The notes: generated by a model from the letters alone, not told the origin. Shown: positions 50,165 to 59,944, numbered from the stretch's first letter. The stretch: DNA of 64,000 nucleotides from Okapia johnstoni (GCA_024291935.2 CM044306.1:20221001-20285000); one strand, 5' to 3'. Made by a program: numbers and translations.

Positions 50165-52255
50165 ATGTCTGGAAACTGCTGTTCTAGGAAATGCCCCTCA
50201 GTGCCAGCCATCTCCCTTTGCTCCACTGAGGTGAGCTGCAGAGGGCCTGTTTGCTTGCCCAGTTCCTGCCGAAGCCAGACGTGGCAACTGGTGACTTGTC
50301 AAGATAGCTGCGGATCATCCAGCTGTGACCCACAATGCTGTCAGCCCTCCTGTTCTGTGAGCAACTATGTCCAGCCTGTGTGCTGTGAGGCCACCATCTG
50401 TGAACCTGCCTATCCCGTGAACAGCTGTGCCCAGCCTGTATGCTGTGAGACTACCATTTGTGAACCTGCCTGTCCTGTGAGCAGCTGTTCCCAGCCTGTG
50501 TGCTATGAGACCACCATCTGTGAGCCTGCCTGTCCCGTAAGCAGCTGTGCCCAGCCTGTGTGCTGTGAGGCCACCATCTGTGAGCCTGCCTGTCCTGTGA
50601 GCAGCTGTGCCCAGCCAGTGTGCTGTGAGGCCACCATCTGTGAGCCCTCTTGCCCTGTGAGCAGCTGTGCCCAGCCTGTGAGCTACAAGGCCACCATCTG
50701 TAAGCCTGCCTGTCCTGTGAGCAGCTGTGCCCAGCCTGTGTACTACAAGGCCACCATCTGTGAGCCCTCTTGCTCCGTGAGCAGCTGTGCCCAGCCTGTG
50801 AGCTGTGAGGCCATCATATGTGAGCCCTCTTGCTCTGTGAGCAGCTGTGCCCAGCCTGTGAGCTACAAGGCCACCATCTGTGAGCCTGCCTGTCCTGTGA
50901 GCAGCTGTGCCCAGCCTGTGAGCTGTGAGGCCACCATCTGTGAGCCCTCTTGCTCTGTGAGCAGCTGTGCCCAGCCTGTGAGCTACAAGGCCACCATCTG
51001 TGAGCCCTCTTGCTCTGTGAGCAGCTGTGCCCAGCCTGTGAGCTGTGAGGCCACCATTTGTGAGCCCTCTTGCTCTGTGAGCAGCTGTGCCCAGCCTGTG
51101 AGCTGTGAGGCCACCATCTGTGAGCCCTCTTGCTCTGTGATCAGCTGTGCCCAGCCTGTGAGCTACAAGGCCACCATCTGTGAGCCTGCCTGTTCTGTGA
51201 GCAGCTGTGCCCAGCCTGTGAGCTGTGAGGCCACCATCTGTGAGCCCTCTTGCTCCGTGAGCAGCTGTGCCCAGCCCGTCTGCTGTGAGGTCCCTCCCTG
51301 CCAACGAGTTCTCTGCATACCCACTTCCTGCCAGCCCATCCTCTGCAAACCCAGCTGCTGCCAGCCAGTGATCTGTGAGCCCAGTTGCTATCAGCCCGTG
51401 TCCTCCGGTGTCAGATGCTGCCCATCTATCTGCTCTGTGGCCAATAGCTGCCAGTCTGCCTGCTGCGACTCCAGTCCTTGTGAGCCATCTTGCTCAGAGC
51501 CCAGCATCTGCCAGTCAGCCACACGTGTTTCTCTGGTCTGTGAGCCCATCTGTGTCCGTCCAGTCTGCTGTGTTTCAAGCCCTTGTGAGCCACCTTGTGT
51601 CTCCAGCACTTGCCAAGAGCCCTCTTGCTGTGTCTCCAGCATCTGCCAACCCATCTGCTCTGAGCCCAGCCCCTGCTTACCAAGTGTCTGTGTGCCCAGG
51701 CCATGTCAACCTACCTGCTACGTAGTCAAGCGCAGTCGATCCATCTCCTGTGAGCCCGATTCCTGCCCACCTCCGTCCTGCCGACCTCTCTCCTGCCGCC
51801 CGGGGTCTTCTGCATCTGCCGTCTGCCAGCCAGCTTGCTCGCGAACTTTCTACATACCCAGCTCTTGCAAACAACCTTGTACTACTTCAATCTCCTACCG
51901 CCCAATTTGCCGCCCAATCTGCTCTGGACCCATCACCTATAGGCAGCCATATTTGACATCCATCTCCTACCGCCCGGCCTGCTACCGCCCATATTACTCC
52001 ATCTTGCGCCGCCCAACCTGCGCCACTTCTGTCCCTTACCGCCCGGTCTACTCCCGCTTGCCTTGTGCTGACTCCTGCAAACGGGATTGCAAAAAGTCCA
52101 CTTCCAGCCAACCGGATTGTGCTGACTCAACTCCCTGCAAGACGGAAGTCTCAGAGGCCAGTCCCTGCCAGCCCACTGAGGCCAAGCCCATCAGCCCCAC
52201 CACTCACGAGGCTGCAGTCAGCCAACCTGCTGCCACCAAGCCTACCAACTGCTGA
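50165..52255 (+). CDS. KRTAP16-1: Keratin-associated protein 16-1 (high-sulfur), expanded repeat form
   Basis: This single-exon frame encodes 696 residues. The N-terminus (1-63) contains CLPSSCRSQTWQLVTCQ. Residues 64-376 form a 20-residue tandem repeat of the type PVSSCAQPVSCEATICEPSC, 15 full units plus a partial one. Next come irregular CQP/CEP/CCxSS repeats, a Tyr/Arg/Pro-rich part with ISYRP motifs (about 575-625), and a Lys/Ser/Thr-rich, Cys-poorer tail ending SQPAATKPTNC. The ends match KRTAP16-1. The human protein is about 517 residues from memory, so the difference is mainly the array. It is a hair matrix protein that crosslinks keratin filaments. The start context is good (CCACCATGT), the frame is uninterrupted, and the gene lies between KRTAP17-1 and KRTAP29-1 in the same orientation. 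Confidence 0.95.
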   Translation: MSGNCCSRKCPSVPAISLCSTEVSCRGPVCLPSSCRSQTWQLVTCQDSCGSSSCDPQCCQPSCSVSNYVQPVCCEATICEPAYPVNSCAQPVCCETTICEPACPVSSCSQPVCYETTICEPACPVSSCAQPVCCEATICEPACPVSSCAQPVCCEATICEPSCPVSSCAQPVSYKATICKPACPVSSCAQPVYYKATICEPSCSVSSCAQPVSCEAIICEPSCSVSSCAQPVSYKATICEPACPVSSCAQPVSCEATICEPSCSVSSCAQPVSYKATICEPSCSVSSCAQPVSCEATICEPSCSVSSCAQPVSCEATICEPSCSVISCAQPVSYKATICEPACSVSSCAQPVSCEATICEPSCSVSSCAQPVCCEVPPCQRVLCIPTSCQPILCKPSCCQPVICEPSCYQPVSSGVRCCPSICSVANSCQSACCDSSPCEPSCSEPSICQSATRVSLVCEPICVRPVCCVSSPCEPPCVSSTCQEPSCCVSSICQPICSEPSPCLPSVCVPRPCQPTCYVVKRSRSISCEPDSCPPPSCRPLSCRPGSSASAVCQPACSRTFYIPSSCKQPCTTSISYRPICRPICSGPITYRQPYLTSISYRPACYRPYYSILRRPTCATSVPYRPVYSRLPCADSCKRDCKKSTSSQPDCADSTPCKTEVSEASPCQPTEAKPISPTTHEAAVSQPAATKPTNC
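50354..51292 (+). repeat. 60-bp coding tandem array in KRTAP16-1
   Basis: Fifteen complete 60-bp units and one partial unit repeat with no length change. Two main unit types alternate in the 3' half: one reads SYKATICEP, the other SCEATICEP, so part of the array has a 120-bp higher-order period. The first four or five units read CCEATICEP or CETTICEP. The antisense frame stays open across the whole array because 60 is a multiple of three. Confidence 0.93.
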
Positions 52256-52534
52256 ACTGGCCCTGGCCAACCAATTCCTGCAACGCATGCCTCTGGCTAG
52301 ATAGAATATTTGTCTGCTTTCCCCAAAGCTCATTCTGACTTAAAATGTTTTTCTTTCTGCACCATCACTTGCCATCTGCTTATGCTTCGAAGAACTCATC
52401 AGAAATGTCAGTCTCCTAATGGCCCAAATGACGATCTCCTTGGCACGAGATGGGGACATTCTGGGTTCCTTTCTGCTACTGCCATTGAGCTGAGAAAATC
52501 TGCTTTGCTGTATCATCTCAAGTCTCTTTCCTGG

Positions 52535-52540
52535 AATAAA
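52535..52540 (+). terminator. Poly(A) signal of KRTAP16-1 (proximal)
   Basis: AATAAA 280 bases after the stop; a second one lies at 52632-52637. Either could be used. Confidence 0.6.
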
Positions 52541-52631
52541 TATTTTTCTGTCCTCATGCATGTGCGCCCTTGCTGTGTGGGCTCCTCTTCTTTGGAGACC
52601 TCTTCCATGACATACAGGTATTTAACTGTCC

Positions 52632-52637
52632 AATAAA
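52632..52637 (+). terminator. Poly(A) signal of KRTAP16-1 (distal)
   Basis: AATAAA in 'tccaataaacatgg', 97 bases after the proximal signal. Confidence 0.5.
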
Positions 52638-52748
52638 CATGGTTAAAGTTGAAGTAACAGACTCTTCTCATTTATGTCTTGTTCATGTCATATTCTCATC
52701 AGCTGACTTGCTTCATCTTTGAGTGCAGCTTTATTCATCTATTCATCT

Positions 52749-52777
52749 CTCCATCCATCCATCCATCCCTCCATCCA
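52749..52777. repeat. (TCCA)n microsatellite
   Basis: Six near-perfect CCAT units followed by a variant unit. Confidence 0.85.
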
Positions 52778-52779
52778 AG

Positions 52780-53660
52780 AAGCTTTGCTAGATAGCTGTT
52801 AGGTACCAGGGACTGAGGTGAGTTCTGGGGATGAAAAGATAGAAGCTTCAGTCCACTCTCAGGAAGCTTATTCCTCTGATAGGGAGATAGGCAGCGAGGC
52901 AATCACTACATTCCACACTGCTAAGTCCTGGGGTAGAGGCAAGCATACAGTACTGAGAACTCAGCAGGGCATGGGGAGAAACAGGGAATTACTCTTGGGA
53001 GAGATAATACTGAAGCTGAATCTTTTAGCACAAGTAGGAATTAACCAGTTAGAAACTAGGAAGGAAGAGGTTCCTAGGCAGAGGAAACATATATAAATGA
53101 ATGGAGCTTGTAACCACACTACTCATTAAGCAAAATATGGGAGGTGTGCTTAGAAGAGCAGTAAACTCTGAGGTCAGATAAGTAAAGAGTGACCTGCCCT
53201 CATCAGGCCTTGTGTACTAGACAGAGTCATCTGAGTTTGGTGCAGGGCTGATGAGAAGGTATTGAGGGATCATATGCAGGGAAGTGACATGAAGACTACT
53301 GGGTTTTGGAATGTCCCTCTGGCCTTGGTGTGGAGACCTGAATGGTGAAACATGGACTTGTATATAGGGAAAACAAGGGGTAAACCAAGGGCTTTGGGGT
53401 CCACAATAGGATGAAAACAAGTGGGGAGGTCATACTTACAATAAAGAAAGTAACCTAGATTTCTTGTGCAAGAGCTTTGATATGTTCTCTCAGTCTCTAT
53501 AGGACACACTCTTTATGTAGACTCCATACGTGTGCTCTTTCAATCTGCAAGGACAGGGTCTCTTTAAAGTAGTCTCTTTAAACCCCTTGTACTTAGTGCA
53601 TGGGTCAAAGGTCTACCCCCTGTCCTCAAGTTGCAGCTTGGGCTATACTAATTACAAGAG
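52780..53660. other. Intergenic, nothing firm
   Basis: No gene or identifiable transposon. The frames at 52818-53096 and 53270-53509 lack recognisable features. Confidence 0.35.
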
Positions 53661-53669
53661 GGGATAGCC

Positions 53670-53900
53670 CAGGGCTTCTCATCTTTGGTAACATTTACAT
53701 TTTGGGCTGGATAATTCTTTGTTGTGGGGACTGTTCTTTGTATTGTAAGATATTAAGCTGTATCCCTGGCTTCACCAACGAGATGCTAGTAGCATCCCCT
53801 GAGTGTGATGACCAAAAATGGCTCCAGACATTGGCAAAAACTGCCCACCTCCAGAGGGGAGGGGCAAAAATCACCCCTGTTTGAGAGCCATTGGGTTAGA
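53670..53900. mobile_element. Old DNA-transposon-like repeat, family uncertain
   Basis: 'gctggataattctttgttgt', 'atggctccagacattggcaa' and 'tttgagagccattgggtta' recall a common old mammalian element ending in a reversed 'cagtggttctcaa'. I cannot assign the family. Confidence 0.4.
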
Positions 53901-54300
53901 CAAGGACAGAGGGAGAAACTCAAAAGTGAAGCTTATCTTGCCCTTTGGTATTCAAGTTACTGTCTACTTCGGCCATTGGGATCTATCTTTACCTCCTTCC
54001 GGAGTCAAGAGATGAGTTGGCCAGATTTTTAAATCTCTGTGCCTAACACAAACCCAGTGTTTCATGTAAATCATAGAAATTCTGTGAGGTAAGATTTCTT
54101 TTCCCCTATTTTATAGGTGAAGAATATGAAGGACAAGCAATCCAAATGCCTGTTAACAAAGATAAGAAAATTGTGGCATATTCATTCACACAATAAAATA
54201 TCATGCTGTAGTGAGAACAGCTGGACAAAGGCTACATGCAACAAAATGAGTGAAGCTTAGCATTGTAATGTTGATTGATAGAAAAAGCTCCAGAGGCCAT

Positions 54301-54639
54301 GCTGTATACTGTGCTTAGTCACTCAGTCATGTCCAACTCTTTGCGACTCCATGGACTCTAGCTTACCAGGCTCCTCAGTCCATGGGAATTCTCCAGGCAA
54401 GAATACTGGAGTGGGTTGCCATGCCCTCCTCCAAGGGATCTTCCCAACCCCGGGGATTGAACCCAGGTTTCCCACATCACAGGCAGACCCTTTACTGTAT
54501 GAGCCACCGGGAAGCCCAAGAATATTGGAGTGGGTAGCCTATCCCTTCTCCAGGGGAACTTCCCAACCCAGGAATCAAGCCAGGGTGTCCTGCATTGCAG
54601 GTGGCTTCTTTACCACCTGAGCTACCCGGGAAGCCCCTG
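54301..54639 (-). mobile_element. Dimeric Bov-tA SINE with one duplication
   Basis: A reversed full Bov-tA (about 54309-54517) is followed by a second, partial unit (54518-54637) that again ends in a tRNA-like head. One duplication, cagaggccat at 54291-54300 and 54640-54649, brackets both, so they inserted as one unit. Confidence 0.85.
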
Positions 54640-54649
54640 CAGAGGCCAT

Positions 54650-54775
54650 ATGTACACGTATATTTGAAGTTCAATAACAATATACCCACAAATACATGTA
54701 TGTATACACACATGTATATACATATATTTACAAATATATACATTATAAAATATGTTACATATCTATATATATGAT
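54650..54775. repeat. AT-rich low-complexity sequence
   Basis: Mixed TATA/TACA/CATA steps without a fixed unit. Confidence 0.7.
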
Positions 54776-54984
54776 TTTATCTCAATCTATCTATTCACAA
54801 GGGAATGACAAACACAAAATTCAAGATATTCACAGCTGGTAAATAACATAAAAGATTAAAATCCAGTTCTGTCCAAGCTTGTGTTTTTAAGGCATCAGCA
54901 TATTTCTTGATGTGACCACAATAGTCCTTGGTGATAGATGTCTCTAGTGCCTTGGACCATAGCAAAACCAAAGTTGTTTCTATT

Positions 54985-55290
54985 GAGAGCTTTTTTTTTT
55001 TTCTTCAATTTATTCAGAAACAACTGACAAAATTTTGAGATAATTTTAAGTGTACACTGTGATGATTTGATATACATATATATTGTGGAAGGATTCCTTC
55101 CATCTAGCTAACACATTCATTGCCTCACATATTTACCTCTTTTTTTGGTGAGAACACTTAAGTTCTTTTGGCAAATTTCTATTATATGATGCAGAGTTAT
55201 CAACTATAGTCTCCATGCTTTCCATTAGATCTTCAGACCTTATTCATCTCAGAGCTGAAAGTTTGTGCCCTTTTTTGAACCTATTGAGAT
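54985..55290 (-). mobile_element. Old L1M 3' UTR fragment
   Basis: Reversed L1M signature 'gtgtacactgtgatgatttg', 'atatacatatatattgtgg', then 'cacattcattgcctcacat'. Confidence 0.65.
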
Positions 55291-55299
55291 GTTTCTTTA

Positions 55300-56400
55300 A
55301 GAAGAAGGGAGGCAAGAGCAGAATCAGAGAAAAATTGTTGTAAAAATGGATTACTTTGAAACAGTAAATGTGGTATATATGGGTATAGGGTACTACACTT
55401 TTTCAGATTGAAATTTTCGTGCTTTCTCAAATATGTTCATGTTCTCATTTTGATTGACCTATTTGGTAAGACCAAAAGTAGTTCCCCTTGACAGATGAGA
55501 GTTTTGGGGATGTAGACTTTCAGGAATAAAACATGCGGCAGGGATCTCTGAAGTCTGCAAGATGCTAAAATGAGTAGCAATGAGATGGAGGGCAAAAGTA
55601 GTGACTGATGCCATAGCATGAAAAGCAATTGTTGAAGAAATGCATTTTTACGACAAGGGTGAGGATTTTTCAGGCATTGTGATCAGAAAAATTTCTCATT
55701 GTTTTAAAGCAAGAATAAAGAGAAGCCATTTTGTAATGGGTACTTGGAAAATCGTGAGGCAGACTGTAATAATAAAAATAACCTGAGCAGTAGCCATGCG
55801 GTTGATTAACTCTCAGTTAATCAACTTTGAACACATGGGTAATGAGCTAACATGTGCAGCAGACTGAGTTTGCAGCAGAGCCAGAAATCAAGACAAGCCC
55901 CATCTGCACCCCAAACCCACGACCCCTATTCCATCTTGTATCTTCAGTGTGAACCAGGCCAGGACATGGATGAGTGTGGGATGCTGAAGTTGGTCAGTGA
56001 TGCAGAGCCTGGACCAGCTCAAAGGAGGAGGAGAAAGTCACTCATGAATCTCTTTTGGGTGAGGTCGACTTAACACAAAAGCCTCTTTGCAGAGATGTCC
56101 TCATATAACTTCTAGTTATCGTGTTTCATATTTACAGAATTGACATGCTGTTGATTCCATAGTATCGGTTTAATCTTTCTTAATGACACATTTTATAGTT
56201 TTAAATTTACAAATTAAAAGATTGTCTTTGGGTGTATTGTTACCAGTTTGATCTAGCTGATGATTACAGTCACTGGAGTGGGCAGAGGATCCCCAGCATG
56301 GGACCTAGACCACCTGTGCTTGAACCAGTGCGGCTGGTCAGCCTTCAATCACTGTTTTAGAGTCTTCCTCTCCACCTCCAAAGTTGGGAGGTCTAAACAG
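55300..56400. other. Intergenic, nothing recognised
   Basis: No gene; the frame at 55852-56073 has no known domain. Confidence 0.4.
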
Positions 56401-56404
56401 GTGG

Positions 56405-56620
56405 TGAAGAAAAAAGGTTTGGGGATCAGCCCAACCTAGGTTTGAATCTTGTTTCTGTCCCTTATTACTGGCATAAGTTTGGGAACATGATTAAAACTCT
56501 CAGAGTTAGTTTTGCTACCTCTAACGTAATGGTGACAATTGTATCTGCTAAGTAGGATCACTGCAAAGATTCAATGAAAAATGCAGTCAAGAGCTTGGTA
56601 CATAGTAAGTATGCTATTGT
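56405..56620 (+). mobile_element. MIR SINE
   Basis: 'cctaggtttgaatcttgttt', 'cagagttagttttgctacct', then 'acatagtaagtatgc' follow the MIR order. Confidence 0.5.
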
Positions 56621-56653
56621 GAATGAAAAATACTGCCTGCCATGTCAGTAAAT

Positions 56654-57087
56654 GAAGGATGTCGCAGCCATCAGGCCACCACATTACAGCTGCCCTGATA
56701 TGCTGCAGCCAGCCCTAACAGTGCATCCTGAGGAGACACAGGATAAGGAAAACACAAGATACTGGGCCCAGATAGCTGGGGTGCATTTCAAAAGAATGAT
56801 TTCAACGAGCCCGGACTTTGCCTCTTCCCATATATAGAAAAGCTCTAATTTCATTAATTTGATATGTCTGATTTTCTTTTAAATTAACAATAATGGTTTC
56901 ACGTTCTGACTATCTGGCCTTTTGTTGCAAAAGCTGCTGTATATCCTGACTCCTCCCTTGCCTCTTTGGAACAGTTGCTCAGCATTATCTGAGATGCTGT
57001 GTCCCGGGTTTGAAGTCTGCAGAATGCTCACCAAATAAAACATAACTCTTAACTTTTAGGTTGTGCATTTATTTTTTCAGTCAACAC
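56654..57087 (+). mobile_element. Probable solo LTR of a ruminant endogenous retrovirus
   Basis: The right part has 'cctcccttgcctctttggaa', a poly(A) signal in 'ccaaataaaacataactc', and an end 'gcatttattttttcagtcaa-ca', the layout of an LTR R/U5. The left edge (a TG near 56654) is uncertain and no clear host duplication was found. No internal genes adjoin it. Confidence 0.45.
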
Positions 57088-57386
57088 TATAAATGGAAGC
57101 CATTACTATTGTTCTTATTATTAGTGGTACTAGTAAAGCCGAGTTTCAGGAAACCAAACAGGAAGATTCTAGAAAGAGGTGGAAACACTGAAGTATCCCT
57201 TGGGAGGCACCCCTTGATTTTCTGTTTGCCATCTCTACTATCATCCTCCCTCAACTGGGTCAGGGCTTCACTTCCTGATCGTCTAAATGGTGTGGAACTG
57301 CATTCCTGGTGGAAGAGTGGGCTGTGGCCTCTTGATGAGAGGTTAACCTAGGGAGAGTCCCGCTTCAGGAAGGCTGGAGAACAAGC

Positions 57387-57393
57387 TATAAAA
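57387..57393 (+). promoter_or_regulatory. Orphan TATA box with leader-like sequence
   Basis: TATAAAA in 'gctataaaagagacagc', followed by 'tcagagcagacacagcagca' and 'ggaacccaagctcggctg'. The spacing and text resemble a hair-gene promoter and 5' leader. An L1 begins at about 57468, before any coding frame. Confidence 0.35.
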
Positions 57394-57467
57394 GAGACAG
57401 CATAGCTCAGAGCAGACACAGCAGCAAGGAACCCAAGCTCGGCTGTGAAAACTCCCCAACTTAACAT

Positions 57468-58292
57468 ATGAGATTTTTTAAAATTATAGTATAGTTGCTT
57501 TACAATATTGTGTTAGTTTTGCTGTACAGCAAAGTAAATCAGCCACAGGTATGTGTATATATATATATATCCCTTTTTCCTTGGATTTCCTTCCCATTTA
57601 GGTCACCACAGAGCATTGAGTACAGTTCCCAGCGCTATACAGTTAGGTTCTCATTAGTTATCGATTTTATACATAGTAGTGTGTATATATCAATCCCAAT
57701 CTCTCCACGCATCCCACCTATCCCTTTCCCCTTTGGTATCCATATGTTTATTCTCTACGTCTATGTCTCTATTCCTGCTTTGTAAATAAATTCACCTATA
57801 CCATTTTCTGGGCTTCCCTGGTGGCTCAGGTGGTAAAGAATCTGCCTGCAATGCAGGAGACCTGGGTTTGATCCCTGGGTTGGGAAGATCCCTGGAGAAG
57901 GTCATGGCAACCCACTCCAGTGTTCTTGCCTGGAGAATCTCTATGGACAGAGGAGCCTGGCGGGCTACAATCCATGGAGTCACAAAGAGTCGGACACGAC
58001 TGAATGACTAAGTACATGCCATTTTCTAGATTCCACATATATGTGTTAATACAATATTTGTTTTTCTTTTTCTGACTTACTTCACTCTATAATGACAGTC
58101 TCTAAGTCCATCTACGTCTCTGCGAATGGCACAATTTCATTCCTTTTATGGCTGAGCAATATTCCACTGTATATATGTACATCTTCTCTATCCATTCCTC
58201 TATTGATGGACATTTAGACTGCTTCCATGACCTGGCTATTGTAAATAGTGCTGCAGTGAACACTGGGGTACATGTTTCTTTTTGAATTATGG
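57468..58292 (-). mobile_element. Ruminant L1 3' end, split by a SINE
   Basis: Reversed L1 3' UTR and ORF2 end: 'gttgctttacaatattgtgt', 'cagcaaagtaaatcagccac', and on the right 'caatattccactgtatatat' and 'ttgtaaatagtgctgcagtg'. The Bov-tA at 57810-58018 lies inside it. Confidence 0.85.
57810..58018 (+). mobile_element. Bov-tA SINE with 9-bp duplication
   Basis: Starts 'gggcttccctggtggctcag', near-consensus. Flank ccattttct at 57801-57809 and 58019-58027. Confidence 0.9.
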
Positions 58293-58390
58293 GGTTTTTC
58301 TCTGAACAGACGAATTTTTAAACTGGGAACAATGTCTCCCAGGCTCCTGAAGCCTGCTAATCAGATGTTTATATGCAAATGGGTGGAAAC

Positions 58391-58427
58391 AATAACAAGG
58401 AAAGATGCTCTGTTGTGCCAACACCCC
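58391..58427 (+). promoter_or_regulatory. KRTAP29-1 promoter module (AATAACAAGG and GTGCCAACACCC)
   Basis: AATAACAAGG at 58391-58400 and GTGCCAACACCC at 58415-58426 match the KRTAP17-1 promoter. GTGCCAACACCC starts 24 bp before the TATA box in both genes. Confidence 0.5.
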
Positions 58428-58438
58428 TAGCAAAGGGC

Positions 58439-58445
58439 TATAAAA
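58439..58445 (+). promoter_or_regulatory. TATA box of KRTAP29-1
   Basis: TATAAAA, 83 bp before the chosen ATG. Confidence 0.82.
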
Positions 58446-58521
58446 GCCCTTATGTATTAGATGTCTTTCAAACTGAGGTATACTGAGGTTGCAGCCTCCT
58501 AACAAGGTTAGCACTGGCACC

Positions 58522-59604
58522 ATGGGGGACAGCTGTTGCCCTGGAGACGCCACTGCCATCCCAGCTGTGCCCACCACCTCCATATGCTCCAGTGGTGGCA
58601 GTTTCCAACATGGTATCTGTTTGCCTAGTTCCTGTCGGAGCAGAACATGGCAACTGGTTACATGCCAAGAAAACTGTCAGCCTTGTGGCAGTGCCCCAAG
58701 TGGCTGTGAACCTGCTTCTTGCCAACCTACCTGCCTTCCAGCAACTTCTTGTGTGGGTTTTGTTTGCCAACCCATTTGCTCCTACACAGCCTACTATGAA
58801 ACTGGCACTGGTCAGTCTCCTGGTCCAGTTAGCTCATGCCAGCCCTCCTGTTTGGAATCCACAAGCAGTTCGGTAAAGTGCTGTGAACCCGGCCCCTGCC
58901 AACAAAGCTCCTGCCAGGAATGTGTCTACACGTCTGAGTCGTGCCAGGCAGCTTGTGATCAGTCAGTCTGCTGTGATGCTGGGTCATGTCAGCCAGCCTG
59001 CCCTGAGGTCACTTCCTGTCCTGAAACTTCTTGCCTACCAACTGTCTGTGCGGCTAGTCCGTGCCAGCCAACTTGCTGCCATGCAGGTTCATGTCAGCCC
59101 ATTCGTGGTGAAGATCAGCCCTGCAAATCATTTTATTACCAACCAATCTGCTACATTTTGAAGCCTTGCCAAATGGTTCCCTGTATACCGGTTTCCTGCC
59201 AGCTGTCTACTTGTGTGTTCAGTTCTTGCAGTCCTACATGCTGTGTGACCTCCCCTTGCCAGACACTTCACTACCAACCCGCACCATGCATATCCTTCAT
59301 CTGCCAGCCAGCGGCTAACAGACAGCCCCCTTGTTCTGTAGAGAATGCTTACAATCCAGCTTCTCATGGCACCATGCTTTCTGGCCAACGAACTAGTGGT
59401 GAACCCACTTTCTGCAATCAAAGTGGCTGCAAATCCCCTTCCTGCCAGCCAGCTTGCTGCGTGACGGGTTTCGGCAAATCAGCCAGTGGTGGCTCCAGTT
59501 GCTTCCGACAAACTACCCCAAGTCTCTGCAAAGCTGGCACCTACTTGCCGACTTCCTGCCAACCCAGCTATGAGTCCAGCTTCTGCAAGGCAACATTTCA
59601 TTGA
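58522..59604 (+). CDS. KRTAP29-1: Keratin-associated protein 29-1
   Basis: This single-exon frame encodes 360 residues. The start is the ATG at 58522 (context GGCACCATGG, protein MGDSCCPGD). The frame is open further upstream, to 58489, but with no ATG there. The N-terminus has a TAIPAVPTT-type segment and then CLPSSCRSRTWQLVTCQ, shared with KRTAP16-1. The rest is irregular Cys-rich repeats (CQPxC, SCQPAC, CCDAGSCQP), with a Tyr-containing YYQPICYILKPCQ segment in the middle and a C-terminus ending ESSFCKATFH. These features, the length (human about 340 residues from memory) and the place after KRTAP16-1 identify KRTAP29-1. It is expected to be a hair-shaft matrix protein. The frame is intact. 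An L1 ends about 150 bp upstream of the TATA box. Confidence 0.93.
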   Translation: MGDSCCPGDATAIPAVPTTSICSSGGSFQHGICLPSSCRSRTWQLVTCQENCQPCGSAPSGCEPASCQPTCLPATSCVGFVCQPICSYTAYYETGTGQSPGPVSSCQPSCLESTSSSVKCCEPGPCQQSSCQECVYTSESCQAACDQSVCCDAGSCQPACPEVTSCPETSCLPTVCAASPCQPTCCHAGSCQPIRGEDQPCKSFYYQPICYILKPCQMVPCIPVSCQLSTCVFSSCSPTCCVTSPCQTLHYQPAPCISFICQPAANRQPPCSVENAYNPASHGTMLSGQRTSGEPTFCNQSGCKSPSCQPACCVTGFGKSASGGSSCFRQTTPSLCKAGTYLPTSCQPSYESSFCKATFH

Positions 59605-59924
59605 GGGAGTACCTCCTCTGAAGTCTGCTGCTTTCTACAAGAGCATAGCTGTGGTGCCTGACTCTGCTGAGCACAAATGGTGCCTGTTTGCCAACTTTTC
59701 TCTGAGTCCAGCCCCACATTCCCTCCAGGTGCTGGTGAGGAAATTTATCCTGAGGTCCTTTCTAATTGAGGATAACCTTTCAGCAAGCATGGCCCATGCT
59801 GTAGCTTGCCTTTCCTGGTATTATCATTTCATTGCACTTCAGCAAAGCCTTTCCCCTGTTTTCTTTTTTTTTCCCCTTTGGATGCTGCCAAGTCTTTAAG
59901 GAGACTCTTTGGCTGACAAATGCT

Positions 59925-59930
59925 AATAAA
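59925..59930 (+). terminator. Poly(A) signal of KRTAP29-1
   Basis: AATAAA 320 bases after the stop, followed by 'aatgtgtctggtt', a GT-rich downstream element. Confidence 0.75.
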
Positions 59931-59944
59931 AATGTGTCTGGTTA

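Noticed and set aside
50315..51304. A 329-residue open frame on the minus strand inside KRTAP16-1, made of 20-residue repeats
   Set aside because: It is the antisense of the 60-bp array. The period is a multiple of three and the array has no CTA/TTA/TCA in that frame, so it stays open automatically. There is no promoter and no family resemblance.
58489..58521. An 11-codon upstream extension of KRTAP29-1
   Set aside because: It begins at a TTG and lies only about 50 bp after the TATA box, across the expected start of transcription. The ATG at 58522 has a strong context and gives the family N-terminus.
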